DNA of 64,000 bases from Halicephalobus mephisto. Taxonomy: Eukaryota; Nematoda; Chromadorea; Rhabditida; Panagrolaimidae. Shown piece after piece: positions 22,459 through 33,786 of the stretch. The number at the start of each line of letters is the position of its first letter. The stretch's first letter is position 1. The stretch is from positions 186,001 through 250,000 of the forward strand of contig SWDT01000007.1 in the NCBI GenBank assembly GCA_009193035.1. The letters are read 5' to 3'. The notes under the pieces are model-generated. The model was not told where the DNA came from. It searched no databases and worked only from the letters and a program-made list of their open reading frames with translations. Position numbers and translations under genes: made by a program.

Positions 22459-25400
22459 TTATTTTTTGTGATTTTTGACAAAATTAACAACAGCCTCGAC
22501 TCCTTCCACAAGGGAATTTGCGTAATTTTTCAGAAAAAATTCTTCTTCTTCGTCGGTGTAGGCCTTGTTGACGTCGACGGCTTCCATCGATCTCCGTCCT
22601 TTGAAGTTGACGAACGCGAATCTCGTCGACAACTCGCCCCTGGGCCGGAGGTAGTGGGGATCACAAGGTTGCAAAGCCACATTGGCTTCTTTCAAAAGAA
22701 GTTCACAAAGTCCCTCTCCGTTCTGGATTTCCGGACTTCTGCAAACTTCGAAATCGGGCATGAAGTAATATGCTCCTTCTCCCGGATGAGCCACAACTCC
22801 AACGGATGTCAATTTTCTGGAATTTTTAAGAATAAATTTCTTTAAAAATAGTTTTTTTAAAATATTTTTTAATAAAATTTTCAAAAAAAATAATCTTTAA
22901 AATAAATTTCTTTAAAAATAGTTTTTTTTAAAATATTTTTAATAAAATTTTCAAAAAAAAATTAATCTTTAAAATTTTTAAGAATAAATTTTTTTAAAAA
23001 TAGTTTTTTTTAAATATTTTTTCAAAAAACTTCAAAAAGAATTGATTTTTTATATAAGTTTTTTTAAAATAGTTTTTTTTCAAATATTTTTTAATAAAAT
23101 TTTCGAAAAAAAATTGATTTTTTTGTATAAATTTTCTTAAAATAGTTTTTTTATATTTTTTGTGAAAAATAACTGACCGATGACAGTAGTGACTGGCCAA
23201 GGATAGGACTTTCCTGGCTCTGTTGATGTAGTCATCGAGTTCGTCGAGATGTTTCAAACCTGAAAATATTTAATTTTAAAACTTTTTTGAGCATTTTAGA
23301 AATCTAATTTCCTCCAAAAATACGGTAGAATTTAATATTTTTAATAAAAATTTAAATTCGAAAAATTTTAAATCAGGATTTTCGAAATTCAGATTTCTGA
23401 CTTCAGATTCAGGTCTACTGTACTCGATTCTAGGATTTTGTACTTTGGAAACTCAAAATCTCCACGACAGAATAGTCTTCGAAAATCAGAATTCAAATTT
23501 TCGACGTCAGGAATCAGAATCTTCAATGTCAAAGATTCAAATCTTCTACATCAGGATTCAGAATCTTCGACTTCGGAAACTCAAATTTCTGTCAAATATT
23601 TAAATCTCCAACGTCAAAGATTCAGACTCCTACATCAGGAATCAGAATCTCCAACGTCAAAGATTCAGATTTCTGCACCAGAAATCTTGATTTTTCTATT
23701 AAAATTTCAAACTTCTACGTTCCATTTAAGTCTTCTATATCCAGAATTATAATCTTCAAAGTTAAAATTTCAAATTTTTACATCAAAAATCCAAACTTTT
23801 ATAGATTTTTATTAAATTTTTGTAAAATTTTATTAAATTTTTATAGATTTTTATTAAATTTTTGTAGATTTTTATTAAATTTTTATAGATTTTTATAGAT
23901 TTTTATTAAATTTTTGTAAATTTTTGTAGATTTTTATAAATTTTTGTAAATATTTATAGATTTTTATTAAATTTTTATAAATTTTTATAAAATTTTTGTA
24001 GATTTTTTATTAAATTTTTGTAAATTTTTGTAGATTTTTATAAATTTTTATTAAATTTTTGTAAATTTTTAAACTTGCCTAACGTCAAGGCGTGCTGGAC
24101 GGGGGTGGGCTGGCAGGTGTAAGAGTGGCTTCCGGCACTGGACACGGCTTCTCTGAGCTTCGAGAGTTCCTTGGGGAACAGGGCATATCCGGCTCTCCAT
24201 CCGCCGAGAGAAGCCCATTTTGAGAATCCCGAAGTCACAATTGTTCCTTCTGGATAAAATTTTGAAAAACTTGTAAATTTTTTCAAGGTCAATCTGGCGT
24301 ATATTTCGTCACTAAGAATTAAAATTTTTTGTTTTTTACAAATTTCGGATATTTCTTTGACGTCATTTTCCGAATAAGTGATTCCAGTAGGATTATTGGG
24401 AGAATTCAGAACGAGGACCTTAGGCAGATCAGGGTCGCAAAAGGCCAAAGCTTTCTGGATATCGGATTTCGTTGGAACAAACCGATTTTCCCGTGTCGGC
24501 TCGATCACGATTGCCGGTTTTCCCGAAAGTTGAGTTTGGGGAAAATACGAGGTCCAAGAGGGCGAAACCAGGAGAATTTCTAAATACCATATTATGTCAT
24601 CACCAAAGCTGTCAATTTCAAACAGAATTTTGAATTAATTTAAATTTAAAAATCGAAAATTCTAATCAAACTAATTCAGATTTCGAAATCAAAGATTCTA
24701 ATCAAACTAATTCGAATTCAAAAATCGAGAATTTAAATCAAGTTAGTTCAAATATCGAAAATTCTAATCAAACTAATTCGAATTCAAAAATCAAAAATTC
24801 TAATCGAATTAATTTGAATTCAAAAATTGAGGAGTTCGAATTCAAATTCAAAAATTCTGATCAAACTAATTCGAATTTCGAAATCAAAGATTCTGATCAA
24901 ACTAATTCGAATTCAAAAATCGAAAAATTAAATCAAGTTAGTTCAAATATCGAAAATTCTAATCAAACTAATTCAAATTTCGAAATCAAAGATTCTAATC
25001 GAACTAATTCGAATTTCGAAATATTCTAGAATCTTCTATAAAATTTTCAAAGTTTTTAGGATTTTATAAATTTTCGAAAATTTTATAATATTCTGACGAA
25101 ATTCTGGAAGTTTTTAACGAATTTCGAAATATTCTAGAATCTTCTATGAAATTTTCAAAGTTTTTAGGATTTTATAAATTTTCGAAAATTTTATAATATT
25201 CTGACGAAATTCTGAAAGTTCTTATTAAATTTCAAAAAATTCTGAAATTTTACTAATTTTCAAAAATTTTATTAAATTACAGAATAATTTTAAAAAATTC
25301 CAGAAGTTTTTATTAAATTTCGAAAAATTCTAAAACTTGCGAAATTTTCAAAGTTTTTAGAATTATTAAAATGATTTTGAATTTTTTCATCAATTTTTAA

Positions 25401-26125
25401 AATAATTTAAAAATTTCAAATTTCTTACTGTATTTCGAAAGTCATACGAAATTACAATTAATTTAAATTAAATTAAAAATAAATCCAAACCTCCCCCGAA
25501 GACGTTCATGATATGGTAGATGACTTCCTTGCTTCCGGCCCCCAGCACAAAGTCCTCAACCGTAAAATGATCGAAATCTCCATATTTACTGTGGAATTTC
25601 AGAATTTCCCTCCTCAACTCCAGCAATCCTAAAAAATTAAAAACATTTTTAAAATAAAATTAAAAATAATTTTAAAATAAAATTAAAAACACTTTTAAAA
25701 TAAAATTTAAAATATTTTTTTAAATAAAATTAAAAACACTTTTAAAGTAAAATTTTAAAATAATTTTTTATAATAAAATTAAAAATATTTTTTTATGAAT
25801 TTTTAAATACTTTTTAAAATAAAATTTTAAGTATTTTTTTATATAAAATCTTAATTTTTTATATAAAATTTTAATTTTTTTTGATAAAATTTTAATTTTT
25901 TAAATAAAATTTACCTTCGACAGAAAGATATTCGTTTTTTTCGGCGGATTCGATTAATCCTCGCTTGAAAGGTTCAGGAACGGGAAATGGGGATTCTCCG
26001 AATCCGAAATGATGGATGTTTCTTCCTTGGGAGATCAGCTCTTTGATGTGGTTGTTGAAAGCCAAATTCGAGGCCGATTTGTAATTACAAAGATCGGATC
26101 TCAGGAAGTCCATATGGACGGGCAT
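22459..26125 (-). CDS. PLP-dependent class I/II aminotransferase (aspartate aminotransferase fold)
   Basis: Exons: 26125-25915, 25628-25491, 24579-24079, 23259-23178, 22816-22459; 429 residues, normal for the family. It would transfer amino groups between an amino acid and a 2-oxo acid; the substrate cannot be told. Seen: NSPNNPTG (175-182, cofactor-binding Asn179), SDEIY (Asp207 and Tyr210), SGFSKWASLGGWR with Schiff-base Lys237, GAYYFMPDF, and Arg376 in STRFAFVNF for the substrate carboxylate. Intron 3 uses a GC donor (TTAG|GCAAGT); the other introns are GT-AG. The start is the first ATG after a CTTACTAG acceptor-like site; an open frame continues upstream but looks intronic. The exons are GC-richer than their introns, which hold tandem repeats. 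No mitochondrial leader is evident, so it is probably cytosolic. Confidence 0.92.
23260..24078. repeat. aminotransferase intron 3: GATTCAGAATCT and TTTTTGTAGA repeats, GC donor
   Basis: About 23380-23770 is a degenerate array of AATCTTCGACTTCAGGAA-like units; about 23800-24060 is an array of ATTTTTATTAAATTTTTGTA units. The donor at the 24078 end is GC, not GT. Confidence 0.75.
24580..25490. repeat. aminotransferase intron 2: TCTAATCAAACTAATTCGAA array
   Basis: About 24640-25020 holds about 12 degenerate copies of a roughly 33-bp unit (AAAGATTCTAATCAAACTAA). About 25018-25220 holds two copies of a roughly 110-bp unit with TATTCTAGAATCTTCTAT. A 71-codon open frame over the first array is only repeat. 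Confidence 0.75.
25629..25914. other. aminotransferase intron 1, A/T simple repeats
   Basis: AATTAAAAACACTTTTAAAATAAA-type low-complexity sequence, no other feature. Confidence 0.7.
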
Positions 26126-26512
26126 TTTTGGATCTAGTAAGAGGAAAATTTTGAAGATTTTTATAAAAATTAAAAAACGAAAAACAAGAAGACAAACAAG
26201 ACGACTCGGACAGACTACGTGATGTTTCGACAATGGCGTGACTTTGATAAATTGCGCTGTCCAATAAAAATCGACTTTTCTGAAAACAAGCAAAAATCAA
26301 AAATGATAAAAATAGTATTTCATATATAACGTGTTTTCTGAGAATCTCGAGAGTCCAAAGGGCGGATGATAAGTTTTTTATTTTCGACCCAAATTGCAAT
26401 CATAATTGTTGTGTCTCAATGAACCAATGTGATTCCGTAAAAAATGGGAGTTTTTTATTTATCCGAAAAATAATAAGATTAACACAAAAATAATAATAAT
26501 AATCCAACACTC

Positions 26513-26610
26513 GGTCTGTCGTGTAGACAGTATGCTCACTGTCTAGCGCATGGGGTATTTCCCTTCGAGACCGTGCGCCCTGGCTTGCTTACGACCGCAC
26601 GACAGTCGTT
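26513..26610. ncRNA. GC-rich self-complementary island, possible structured RNA or foldback repeat
   Basis: In AT-rich DNA upstream of the aminotransferase, this stretch has nested complementarity: an outer pair CTGTCGTG/CACGACAG, a hairpin AGACAGT-ATGCTC-ACTGTCT, GCGCA/TGCGC, and GTGCG/CGCAC. Both strands fold equally well, so orientation is unknown. A short A-box-like TAGCGCATGGGG and B-box-like CTTCGAGACC are too close together for a tRNA. It could be a structured RNA gene or a foldback repeat; no family is recognised. Confidence 0.35.
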
Positions 26611-27080
26611 CCTCACATAGGTAATTTCCAATCACCACTGAATAGAATCAAACACATCGATTGCATTCAGTTACGATCAACCTTTGCTTGATTACAATCA
26701 TTCCCATCGATTGTACTCACTTAGAATATAAACTATTAAAGATTATATTCAAAGACTCTTATGCGTTGATTGTATTCACTTACGATCAACCTTTGCTTGA
26801 TTATAATCATTGCCATCGATTACACTCAATTAGAATCCAATCTATTAAACACTATATTCAGTCAACAGTGATTGCAAATTACCTGTGAGGAGAAAAATGT
26901 CTCAAACACATCGATTGCATTCAGTTATAATCAACCTTTGCTTGATTGTAATCATTACCGTCGATTGTATTCACTTAGAATTCAACCTATTGAGGGTTGC
27001 ATTCAAAGGCTCTTATGGGTTGATTGCATTCAGTTCAGTGATTATATTCAGTCAACAGTGATTGCAAATTACCTGTGCAG
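26609..27080. repeat. tandem repeat with inverted flanks
   Basis: About four copies of a roughly 105-110-bp unit (ATCGATTGCATTCAGTTACG, ATCAACCTTTGCTTGATTA). The left flank CCTCACATAGGTAATTTCCA recurs as its reverse complement at about 26866-26891, and partly again at about 27055-27076 (CAGTGATTGCAAATTACCTG). Confidence 0.75.
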
Positions 27081-27600
27081 CGACATTTGCTCCCTCTCTA
27101 TTTCGCAAGATTTATCTTATTTATTTCGTTTTTATTTTACTTTTTTATAATTAAACTAACTTAATGTCTTAATTAAGTAAGGAAAATTAATTTAAAAAGA
27201 AGAAATTTCGAAATCACTGTAAATCAAAGAGGAACAAACGTCGCTGGAGGGGAACTGTCGTGCAGTCTCCGTCCAAGCAATAGCCAGTTGACATATCGAT
27301 ATAACAATAGCCATCTGGAAGCGATTACGAAATTCCAAAATCTACTTCCGAAGCTGTTTCCGGAGTGAGATTCAGAATCCAAGCCTTCTGAAGTCATCAA
27401 GTATCAAACTCTAATGTTATATATCAGTCCACTCAGGATTAAATTCTGAATTTAAAAATATAAAAAATAAAATTTCCAATTGAAAATTAAAAATTAAAAA
27501 ACTACTTTGAAAATCAGTTTTTTTCGGTTTTTATTTTCGCTCATTGATTTAATAAAAACTGTAGAATCTAAATCTCCATCGAATTTTACATTGATTAAAA
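27081..27600. other. intergenic, no supported gene
   Basis: About 27230-27420 is less AT-rich (TCTCCGTCCAAGCAATAGCC, GAAGCTGTTTCCGGAGTG) but has no long open frame with splice signals. Nothing further is seen. Confidence 0.5.
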
Positions 27601-27602
27601 AA

Positions 27603-27680
27603 CATCTGTTAGATTTGTCAGTCCGAGTGGCCCGTATGCCGATGAAGTAGATATCATAGAAAAGGTTTATCTAACAGATA
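27603..27680. other. hairpin-forming sequence
   Basis: ATCTGTTAGAT near 27603 pairs with ATCTAACAGAT near 27669, enclosing a loop with GAGTGGCCCGTATGCC. It could be a small structured RNA or a foldback remnant. A CCTGAGG follows at 27681. Confidence 0.35.
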
Positions 27681-27760
27681 CCTGAGGCATAATACAAAAT
27701 CTGTGTCGAATTCAACACAAGCAACAAATATTAATTTTTGTCAAGAGGAACTGTGTTCCC

Positions 27761-28160
27761 TTTGTCGATACTGAGGAAATCCATTCGGGACCAAGCACTT
27801 TTTCTTAATGTTGAGGAAATCCATTCGGGACCAAGCACTTTTTCTCGGTACTGAGGAAATCCATTCGGGACCAAGCGTTCCTTCTTAATGTTGAGGAAAT
27901 CCGTTTGGGACCAAGTACTCCCTGTCGGCTTTGAGATAATCCATTCGGGACCAAGCACTTTTTCTCGGTACTGAGGAAATCCATTCGGGACCAAGCGTTC
28001 CTTCTTAATGTTGAGGAAATCCGTTTGGGACCAAGTACTCCCTGTCGGCCTTGAAATAATCCATTCGGGACCAAGCACTTTTTCTCGGTACTGAGGGAAT
28101 CCGTTTGGGACCAAGTGTTCTCTGTCGGCCTTGAAATAATCCATTCAAGACCAAAAATTT
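27761..28160. repeat. 40-bp minisatellite, 10 copies
   Basis: Ten consecutive 40-bp units with core AATCCATTCGGGACCAAGCA. Three unit variants alternate, so 27851-28090 shows a 120-bp higher-order period. Because 40 is not a multiple of 3, the minus strand stays open in two frames across the array (137 and 89 codons), each coding the same kind of 40-residue repeat in a different phase. I see no splice sites or promoter to support translation. Confidence 0.9.
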
Positions 28161-28439
28161 CCTGTCAGTTGCACTTCCCACTAAGGATGGAGTACCCGAT
28201 CCAACAATATCGAAAAAATAACTGAGATGAAATAGTGAGGAAAATATGCGAAAATCCTTATTTTACTTTTTGTTTTTTCACTTAAGGGTTAATTTGGTCG
28301 AAAGGATAAAATACATCTGTACTGGGATTTATTAAAGATTATTTGCTGCAGCAGTTACGTGTAGTTACTAAATAACAGTGTTTCTATAAAGATCGACTTT
28401 CATAAAAAACATGGATTATTCTTGGGGCAGAAACTAGAC

Positions 28440-28760
28440 TAGAAAGGACCCGAAGAGATGGCCTGAAAATCAGGGAACATGGAATACTGTAGGCCATGAG
28501 TCAGATCCTTGGTTCTTGTGTGTTGAGACTTGTTATGTAGATATTGTGACAAGAAATCACACTAGAAAGAAGGTACTCGAAGAGATGGCCTGAAAATCAG
28601 GGAACATGGAATACTGTAGGACATGAATGAGACCCTCGGTTTCTCATCACAATATCTACATAACAAGTTTCAACACAAGAAATCACACTAGAGAGTACCC
28701 GAAGAGATAGCCTGAAAATCAGGGACAGTGGAATACTGTAGGACATGAATGAGACCCTCG
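28440..28760. repeat. three-copy repeat with inverted linker
   Basis: Three copies of a roughly 60-bp block (CCCGAAGAGATGGCCTGAAA, TGGAATACTGTAGGACATGA). The linker after copy 1 (GACTTGTTATGTAGATATTG) is present after copy 2 as its reverse complement (CAATATCTACATAACAAGTT). Confidence 0.75.
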
Positions 28761-29780
28761 GTTGTCTTTTATGAATGTAAGGTATATAATCATATCTGTA
28801 TTACTGTTGAGGAAAGATTAGTGATATTTTTCCTATTTCTATCCTGAAAATGATAAAAAAACACATATCTTCACAGATGCTATAAACCACTTACAACTGA
28901 ACTTAACCGAATTCGCTTCATTATGACCAATCGTAGGTGATTCGCAGCACATATCCTTCTATTCAGTAACGACAACCTTGTGTTAGTCCAATGCTTGCTT
29001 AAAAATCAAAAATAAACTATATTTAATAACTTTTTTAAATAAATCAATTATTTTTTACTCAATGGTCTTAACTTTCCCATATAATCCAAACTAAAACCAA
29101 GTTTTCCACAAAAACCATTTCATCACCATTGAATTTGCCAAATTACACCAATTTTTCCCGAAAAAACAACAACGGAAAGTGGTTATTGCGTCATAAGTGA
29201 TCTTGGATTTGCCATATTATCCAAAAGAAAACCACTTTTTCTCAACAACAAATGTGCAACCAATTTTCCCATTGACTGGCAAAAGCAAGCACAACACGAT
29301 TTCAGAAACGAGACTCCTGAAACGAAAATTCTCGTTCTCTCTCTCGTTCCCGCGTGATGTTTGTCCGCGCGGACTGATGTTTCCTTTATCTGTTCTTCAT
29401 GGAACTTTGTTGGACAACTGACGGAAGACATTCTTCAGAGTGAAGAAATACAAAATTCAACGGTTTTCAAAGATGTTTTTTGCCGTAACAAAAACCAGAA
29501 TTCTGTCGTTTGTTCGCGAAGTTTCTTTATATGGTCAACTTTGTAAATCCCCCATGGCGACATCAGTACCACTTTCCCGCCATTTGAATTGTGTTCTCGC
29601 GTCGTTAAAAAGTGTTTTTGAATTTTCTGCTTCGTGGTTAACAGACAAAATAACCCGGTCTCGATATGGTACTTTCGGTGTTTCGATATCTCGGGTGTCT
29701 TTGTACTTTCATATATGACTGTCGATCCTCGAAGATGGACAGCGGTTCGTGCATTGTTGTGATTTTAAACTAGAATTTCC
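28761..29780. other. intergenic upstream of exportin gene
   Basis: No supported gene. Contains a perfect 12-bp palindrome GTCCGCGCGGAC at about 29365. Short open frames on both strands overlap each other and lack splice support. Part of this may be distal promoter of the exportin gene. Confidence 0.5.
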
Positions 29781-30050
29781 TAGCTGAATCTAGAAAGTTT
29801 ACATCGGGAAATTTAGTTGTGAAATTTTGTAGGATCAGACACCCATATAAGCCGTGTTTCTGGAAATTCGCGTCGTGGTTATTTTGTAATAATCATCTTT
29901 CACTTCTATCATATCGTAACTACATCGGGGAATGTGGTCATGAAATTTTAAAATCATGTGATCGTACTTTAGACTGTATTAGTTTCCGGAAGTTCGCGCC
30001 GTGGTTATTTCGCAATAATTGTCTTTAATTTCTACAGTATTATAATTTTC
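29780..30050. repeat. two-copy direct repeat upstream of exportin
   Basis: GGAAATTCGCGTCGTGGTTA with TTTTGTAATAATCATCTTTC (about 29865-29903) recurs, diverged, as GGAAGTTCGCGCCGTGGTTA with TTTCGCAATAATTGTCTTTA (about 29989-30027). Confidence 0.7.
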
Positions 30051-30318
30051 AGGGAAACGCTTGTGTAGCCGATTAACTTCGGTTGTGTGTGTGATCTGTG
30101 TGTGTGCGGCTATTGTATTCTGGATATTCTCTTCTGTCTCTGCTTATTGCTGCGTGTGAGAGAAGGGTGATTCTCCGTTGATCTGTACACATCTTTTTAT
30201 TTTGATTGTCGATGCTGATTGCGTCTGTAAGTTTTTTAATTCCAAAGTAATTTTAAAGTTTTATTTCTTCTAGCCCACCGGAAATACTTTTGCTGCGCCA
30301 GAGCAAAGTCGAAACATC
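30051..30318 (+). promoter_or_regulatory. exportin-1 5' leader with 5'-UTR intron
   Basis: An acceptor TTTTCAG near 30052 may be a trans-splice site. The leader is GT- and CT-rich (TTGTGTGTGTGATCTG). A 47-nt intron (30227-30273, GTAAGT...TTCTAG) lies inside the leader, 45 bp before the ATG. No transcript data support the exact cap or splice site. Confidence 0.55.
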
Positions 30319-33300
30319 ATGGCTGCTAATGATGATCTCCAATTTCTGGAGCAAGCCAACGAGCTTCTCCAGAATCATCAGAATGCTGAGAAGTTCGATG
30401 TCTCGGTTGTCGACCGGGTAAGTTGTAAAATTCATAAATTACAAACTCGTCTGCTTTTCAGGCCGTGCACATCATGAACACTGGAACTGGAGATCCTCAA
30501 AGTCGTGCTGCATTCATTCTCGCTTCCTTCAAGGAATTAGACACAGCGTGGATGCGTGTGGATGCTATCCTGGAATTTGCTTCCCTCCCAGAAACCAAGT
30601 ATTACGGCTTGCAAATCTTGGAAGCAATGATCGAGACTCGTTGGAAGCTTTTACCACGTGAACAAGCTGAAGGAATCAAGGGTTTCATTGTGCAGGCGAT
30701 CCTTGCGATTACTGACGGAAATGCCGAATCCATGGAAAAAAACAAACTTTATTTGCAGAAATTGGACTTGGTTCTTGTTCGTGTAAGTTTATTTCTACTG
30801 GAATTTTACATTTTTTATTCTTTTGTTTAGATTGTGAAACAAGAATGGCCTCGTTATTGGCCATCATTCATTTCCGACATTGTTGGTTCTTCTCGTGCAA
30901 ATGAATTTATCTGCATGAACAATATGGTTATCCTCCGTTTGTTGAGTGAAGAAGTCTTTGAATTTGGCAGTAACATGACCAGTATTCGCGCTATCCGTCT
31001 GAAGGAACAGTTTTGTCATGAGTTTGAGGGAGTTCATGCACTTTGCAAGGATGTTTTGGAAAGCACAACTAATGGAGATCTGGTTGAAGCTACTTTGAAA
31101 ACTCTTCATGGATTTTTGCATTGGATACCGATTGGATATGTTTTTAGCGACAATCTTGTTGATCTCATTTCGAAAAAGGTTTGTGGGTTTAGGTGATATG
31201 CAAAAGTGATTTGGATGTTTTAGTTTATGCCGTATGTACGTTTTCGTCCGATCTCACTTCAATGTCTGGTCGAAATTTCATCGATCCCTATTGAAGCTGA
31301 TTTTCATTCCTATGATGATCGTCTAGTTTCCATGTTTACCAATGTTGTGCAGATTATTCAACAGGAAATTACGGCTGATACTGATATTGCTAGGGCTTAT
31401 GCGATGGGAACTACTGAGGACCAGAAGTTTTTGTCTAATTTAGCCCAGTTTTTTGCCACATTCTTTAAGGAACATTTCAATTTGATTGAGGAACCAGCGA
31501 TGAAGAAGGATTTCAGTCTTCGTGACCAGCTTCATTTTGCTTTGGATACTCTTCTTCGTTTGACTGAGATTGAAGATGTTGAGGTTTTCAAGATTTGCCT
31601 TGATTTTTGGAATTGGCTTTGTTCTGAACTGTATAGAGAGGCCCCGATATCTGATGGTCGTCTGGCTATGTTCGACATGCTTCCTACGGACAATACTCTT
31701 TCTAATAGTCGTCGAGGGCTATATACTGCTCATTTGTCGAGACTTCGCTCTCTGATGATCAGTAGAATGGTGAAACCTGAAGAAGTCATCGTTGTCGTGA
31801 ACGAGAACAATGAAGCTGTTCGTGAATTGGTCAAGGACACTGATTCGATGATTTTATACAGAACTATGCGTGAGACTCTCGTTACGTTGACTCATTTGAA
31901 CCCTCGTGATACTGAACATAAGATGACAGAACGTCTTCAAGCTCAAGTTACGACTTCTGAATTTAGCTGGAAAAATTTGAATACTCTTTGTTGGGCTATT
32001 GGATCTATTAGTGGAGCTCTTGCTGAAGAGGATGAGAAGAGATTCTTGGTTACTGTTATTCGTGATTTGCTTGGACTTTGTGAACAAAAACGTGGAAAGG
32101 ATAACAAGGCTGTTATTGCATCTAATATTATGTATGTCGTTGGACAGTATCCAAGATTCCTTCGTGTTCATTGGAAGTTTTTGAAAACTGTCATCAACAA
32201 ATTGTTTGAATTTATGCATGAAACTCATGATGGTGTTCAGGATATGGCTTGTGATACTTTTATCAAGATTGTTATGAAATGCAAGAATCACTTTGTTATT
32301 GTTCAACCAGGAGAACAACGGCCGTTTATAGATGAGATACTGGATAATATTAATGCAATTATTTGTGATCTGGCTCAACCTCAAGTCCATGTTTTTTACG
32401 AAGCTGTGGGCTATATTGTTGCAAGTGAACATGATGAGGTTCAAGAAGAACGTTTAGTCGAGAAACTGATGGAACTTCCTAATAGTATTTGGGATGAGAT
32501 AATTGAAAATGCTGCTAAGGACGTTTCGGTTATTACGACTCCAAATGTTGTGAAAAATATTGCTCATATACTGAAGACAAATGTTGCTGCATGCAAATCG
32601 ATTGGTGATGGGTTTTTCCCGCAACTTAAACGTATTATAAGCGATATGTTGGGTGTTTATCAAGTTATATCTGGAAAAATTAATCAAGACATTAGTGAAT
32701 TTGGTCCTGAAACATTGAAACAACCGATGGTTAAGCAAATGAGAGTTATTAAAAAGGAAATTCTGGTGTTATTGTCGACATTTATTTCTCGTTCTATTGA
32801 GACTAAAAATGGCGGTGATAATCAGTTATCGTCACTTGATATTGTTCAGAGCGTTGTTCAGCCGTTATTCACGACTGTACTTCAAGATTATGCAAATAAT
32901 GTTGCTGAAGCTCGTGAACCGAAAGTATTGTCTTTATTGGCTATAACAATAACTGTTTTGAAGAAGGATGTTGCTGATCTTGTTCCTTCTATGATTAATT
33001 CTGTTTATGAGGCTACGTTGGATATGATTACAAAGGATATGGAATCATATCCAGAACATAGAACGAATTTTTTCATATTTATTAGTGCTGTGATTCGTCA
33101 TAGTTTTCCATCACTTTTTCAAATTGATTCGAAATTCCGTGATTTTACAGTGGAAGCAATTAATTGGGGTATGCGTCATACAATGCGTACTGTTGCTGAA
33201 ACAGCAACTGAAATTCTTCGTCAATTATTTTGTCAAATTTTCCAAACAGATAATGTTGAAATTTCTCAACACTTTTATACGGATTATTTTATGAAAATAG

Positions 33301-33786
33301 TTGAAAATTTGGTTGCTATTGCTGCTGATTATAATCAAGTACCGTTTGTTGGATTGACGAATATGGCTGAAACTCTTTGTGTTGTATTTGAAGCTGCAGA
33401 AGATCATATAAAAATACCGTTATTTAATAATGGTGAAGCGTCTAGTAACATGGAGTTTATTATGACGCAAATTGGTTTTACTTTGAAAAAACATTTTCCG
33501 CATTTGGCTGAGTAAGTTTTTATTTTTTAGAAATGTTAATATTGGTTTTTTTAGTGCGCAGATTCGTGTTACTGTTGAAGGGTTTTTCTCGTTCAATAAG
33601 AACTTGAATAAGATGCGTGATCATATTCGGGATTTTATGATTCAAATTCGTCAACAGAATGGTGAAGATACTAATGATCTTTATTTGGAAGAAAAAGCTA
33701 AAGAAATTGAAGAAGCTCAGTCTCAGAAGAATATGATTCCAGGCGTTCTTAATCCTCATGCTATTGATGATGATGACATGCGTTAA
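30319..33786 (+). CDS. xpo-1: exportin-1 (CRM1) nuclear export receptor
   Basis: Karyopherin that carries leucine-rich NES cargoes out of the nucleus with Ran-GTP. Exons: 30319-30417, 30462-30782, 30831-31178, 31224-33511, 33555-33786; 1095 residues (human about 1071). All introns are short GT-AG. Start MAANDDLQFLEQANELL follows the 5'-UTR intron. Seen: importin-beta N-terminal region in exons 2-3 (LQILEAMIETRWKLLPREQ), the CRM1 central block WAIGSISGA...EEDEKRFLVTV, the NES-groove segment LLGLCEQKRGKDNKA with Cys542 (the leptomycin-reactive cysteine in human CRM1), VGQYPRFLR, HETHDGVQDMACDTFIK, and the C-terminal FNPH-like NPHAIDDDD tail. Since the cysteine is present, leptomycin sensitivity is predicted. 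Single-copy housekeeping gene; codons are noticeably less AT-biased than flanking DNA. Confidence 0.97.

Noticed and set aside
22459..22845. Plus-strand frame antisense to aminotransferase exon 5
   Set aside because: A shadow of the real minus-strand exon, which carries conserved family residues.
24814..25029. 71-codon Asn/Ser-rich frame
   Set aside because: It is the tandem repeat in aminotransferase intron 2.
26126..26293. Upstream extension of the aminotransferase start
   Set aside because: The added residues are hydrophobic and low-complexity, and an acceptor-like CTTACTAG lies just before the chosen ATG; more likely intron or leader.
26540..26575. tRNA gene at the structured island
   Set aside because: A-box- and B-box-like words are too close and no cloverleaf can be drawn.
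27731..28144. 137-codon minus-strand open frame
   Set aside because: It is the 40-bp minisatellite read through; a second frame is equally open and there are no splice or promoter signals.
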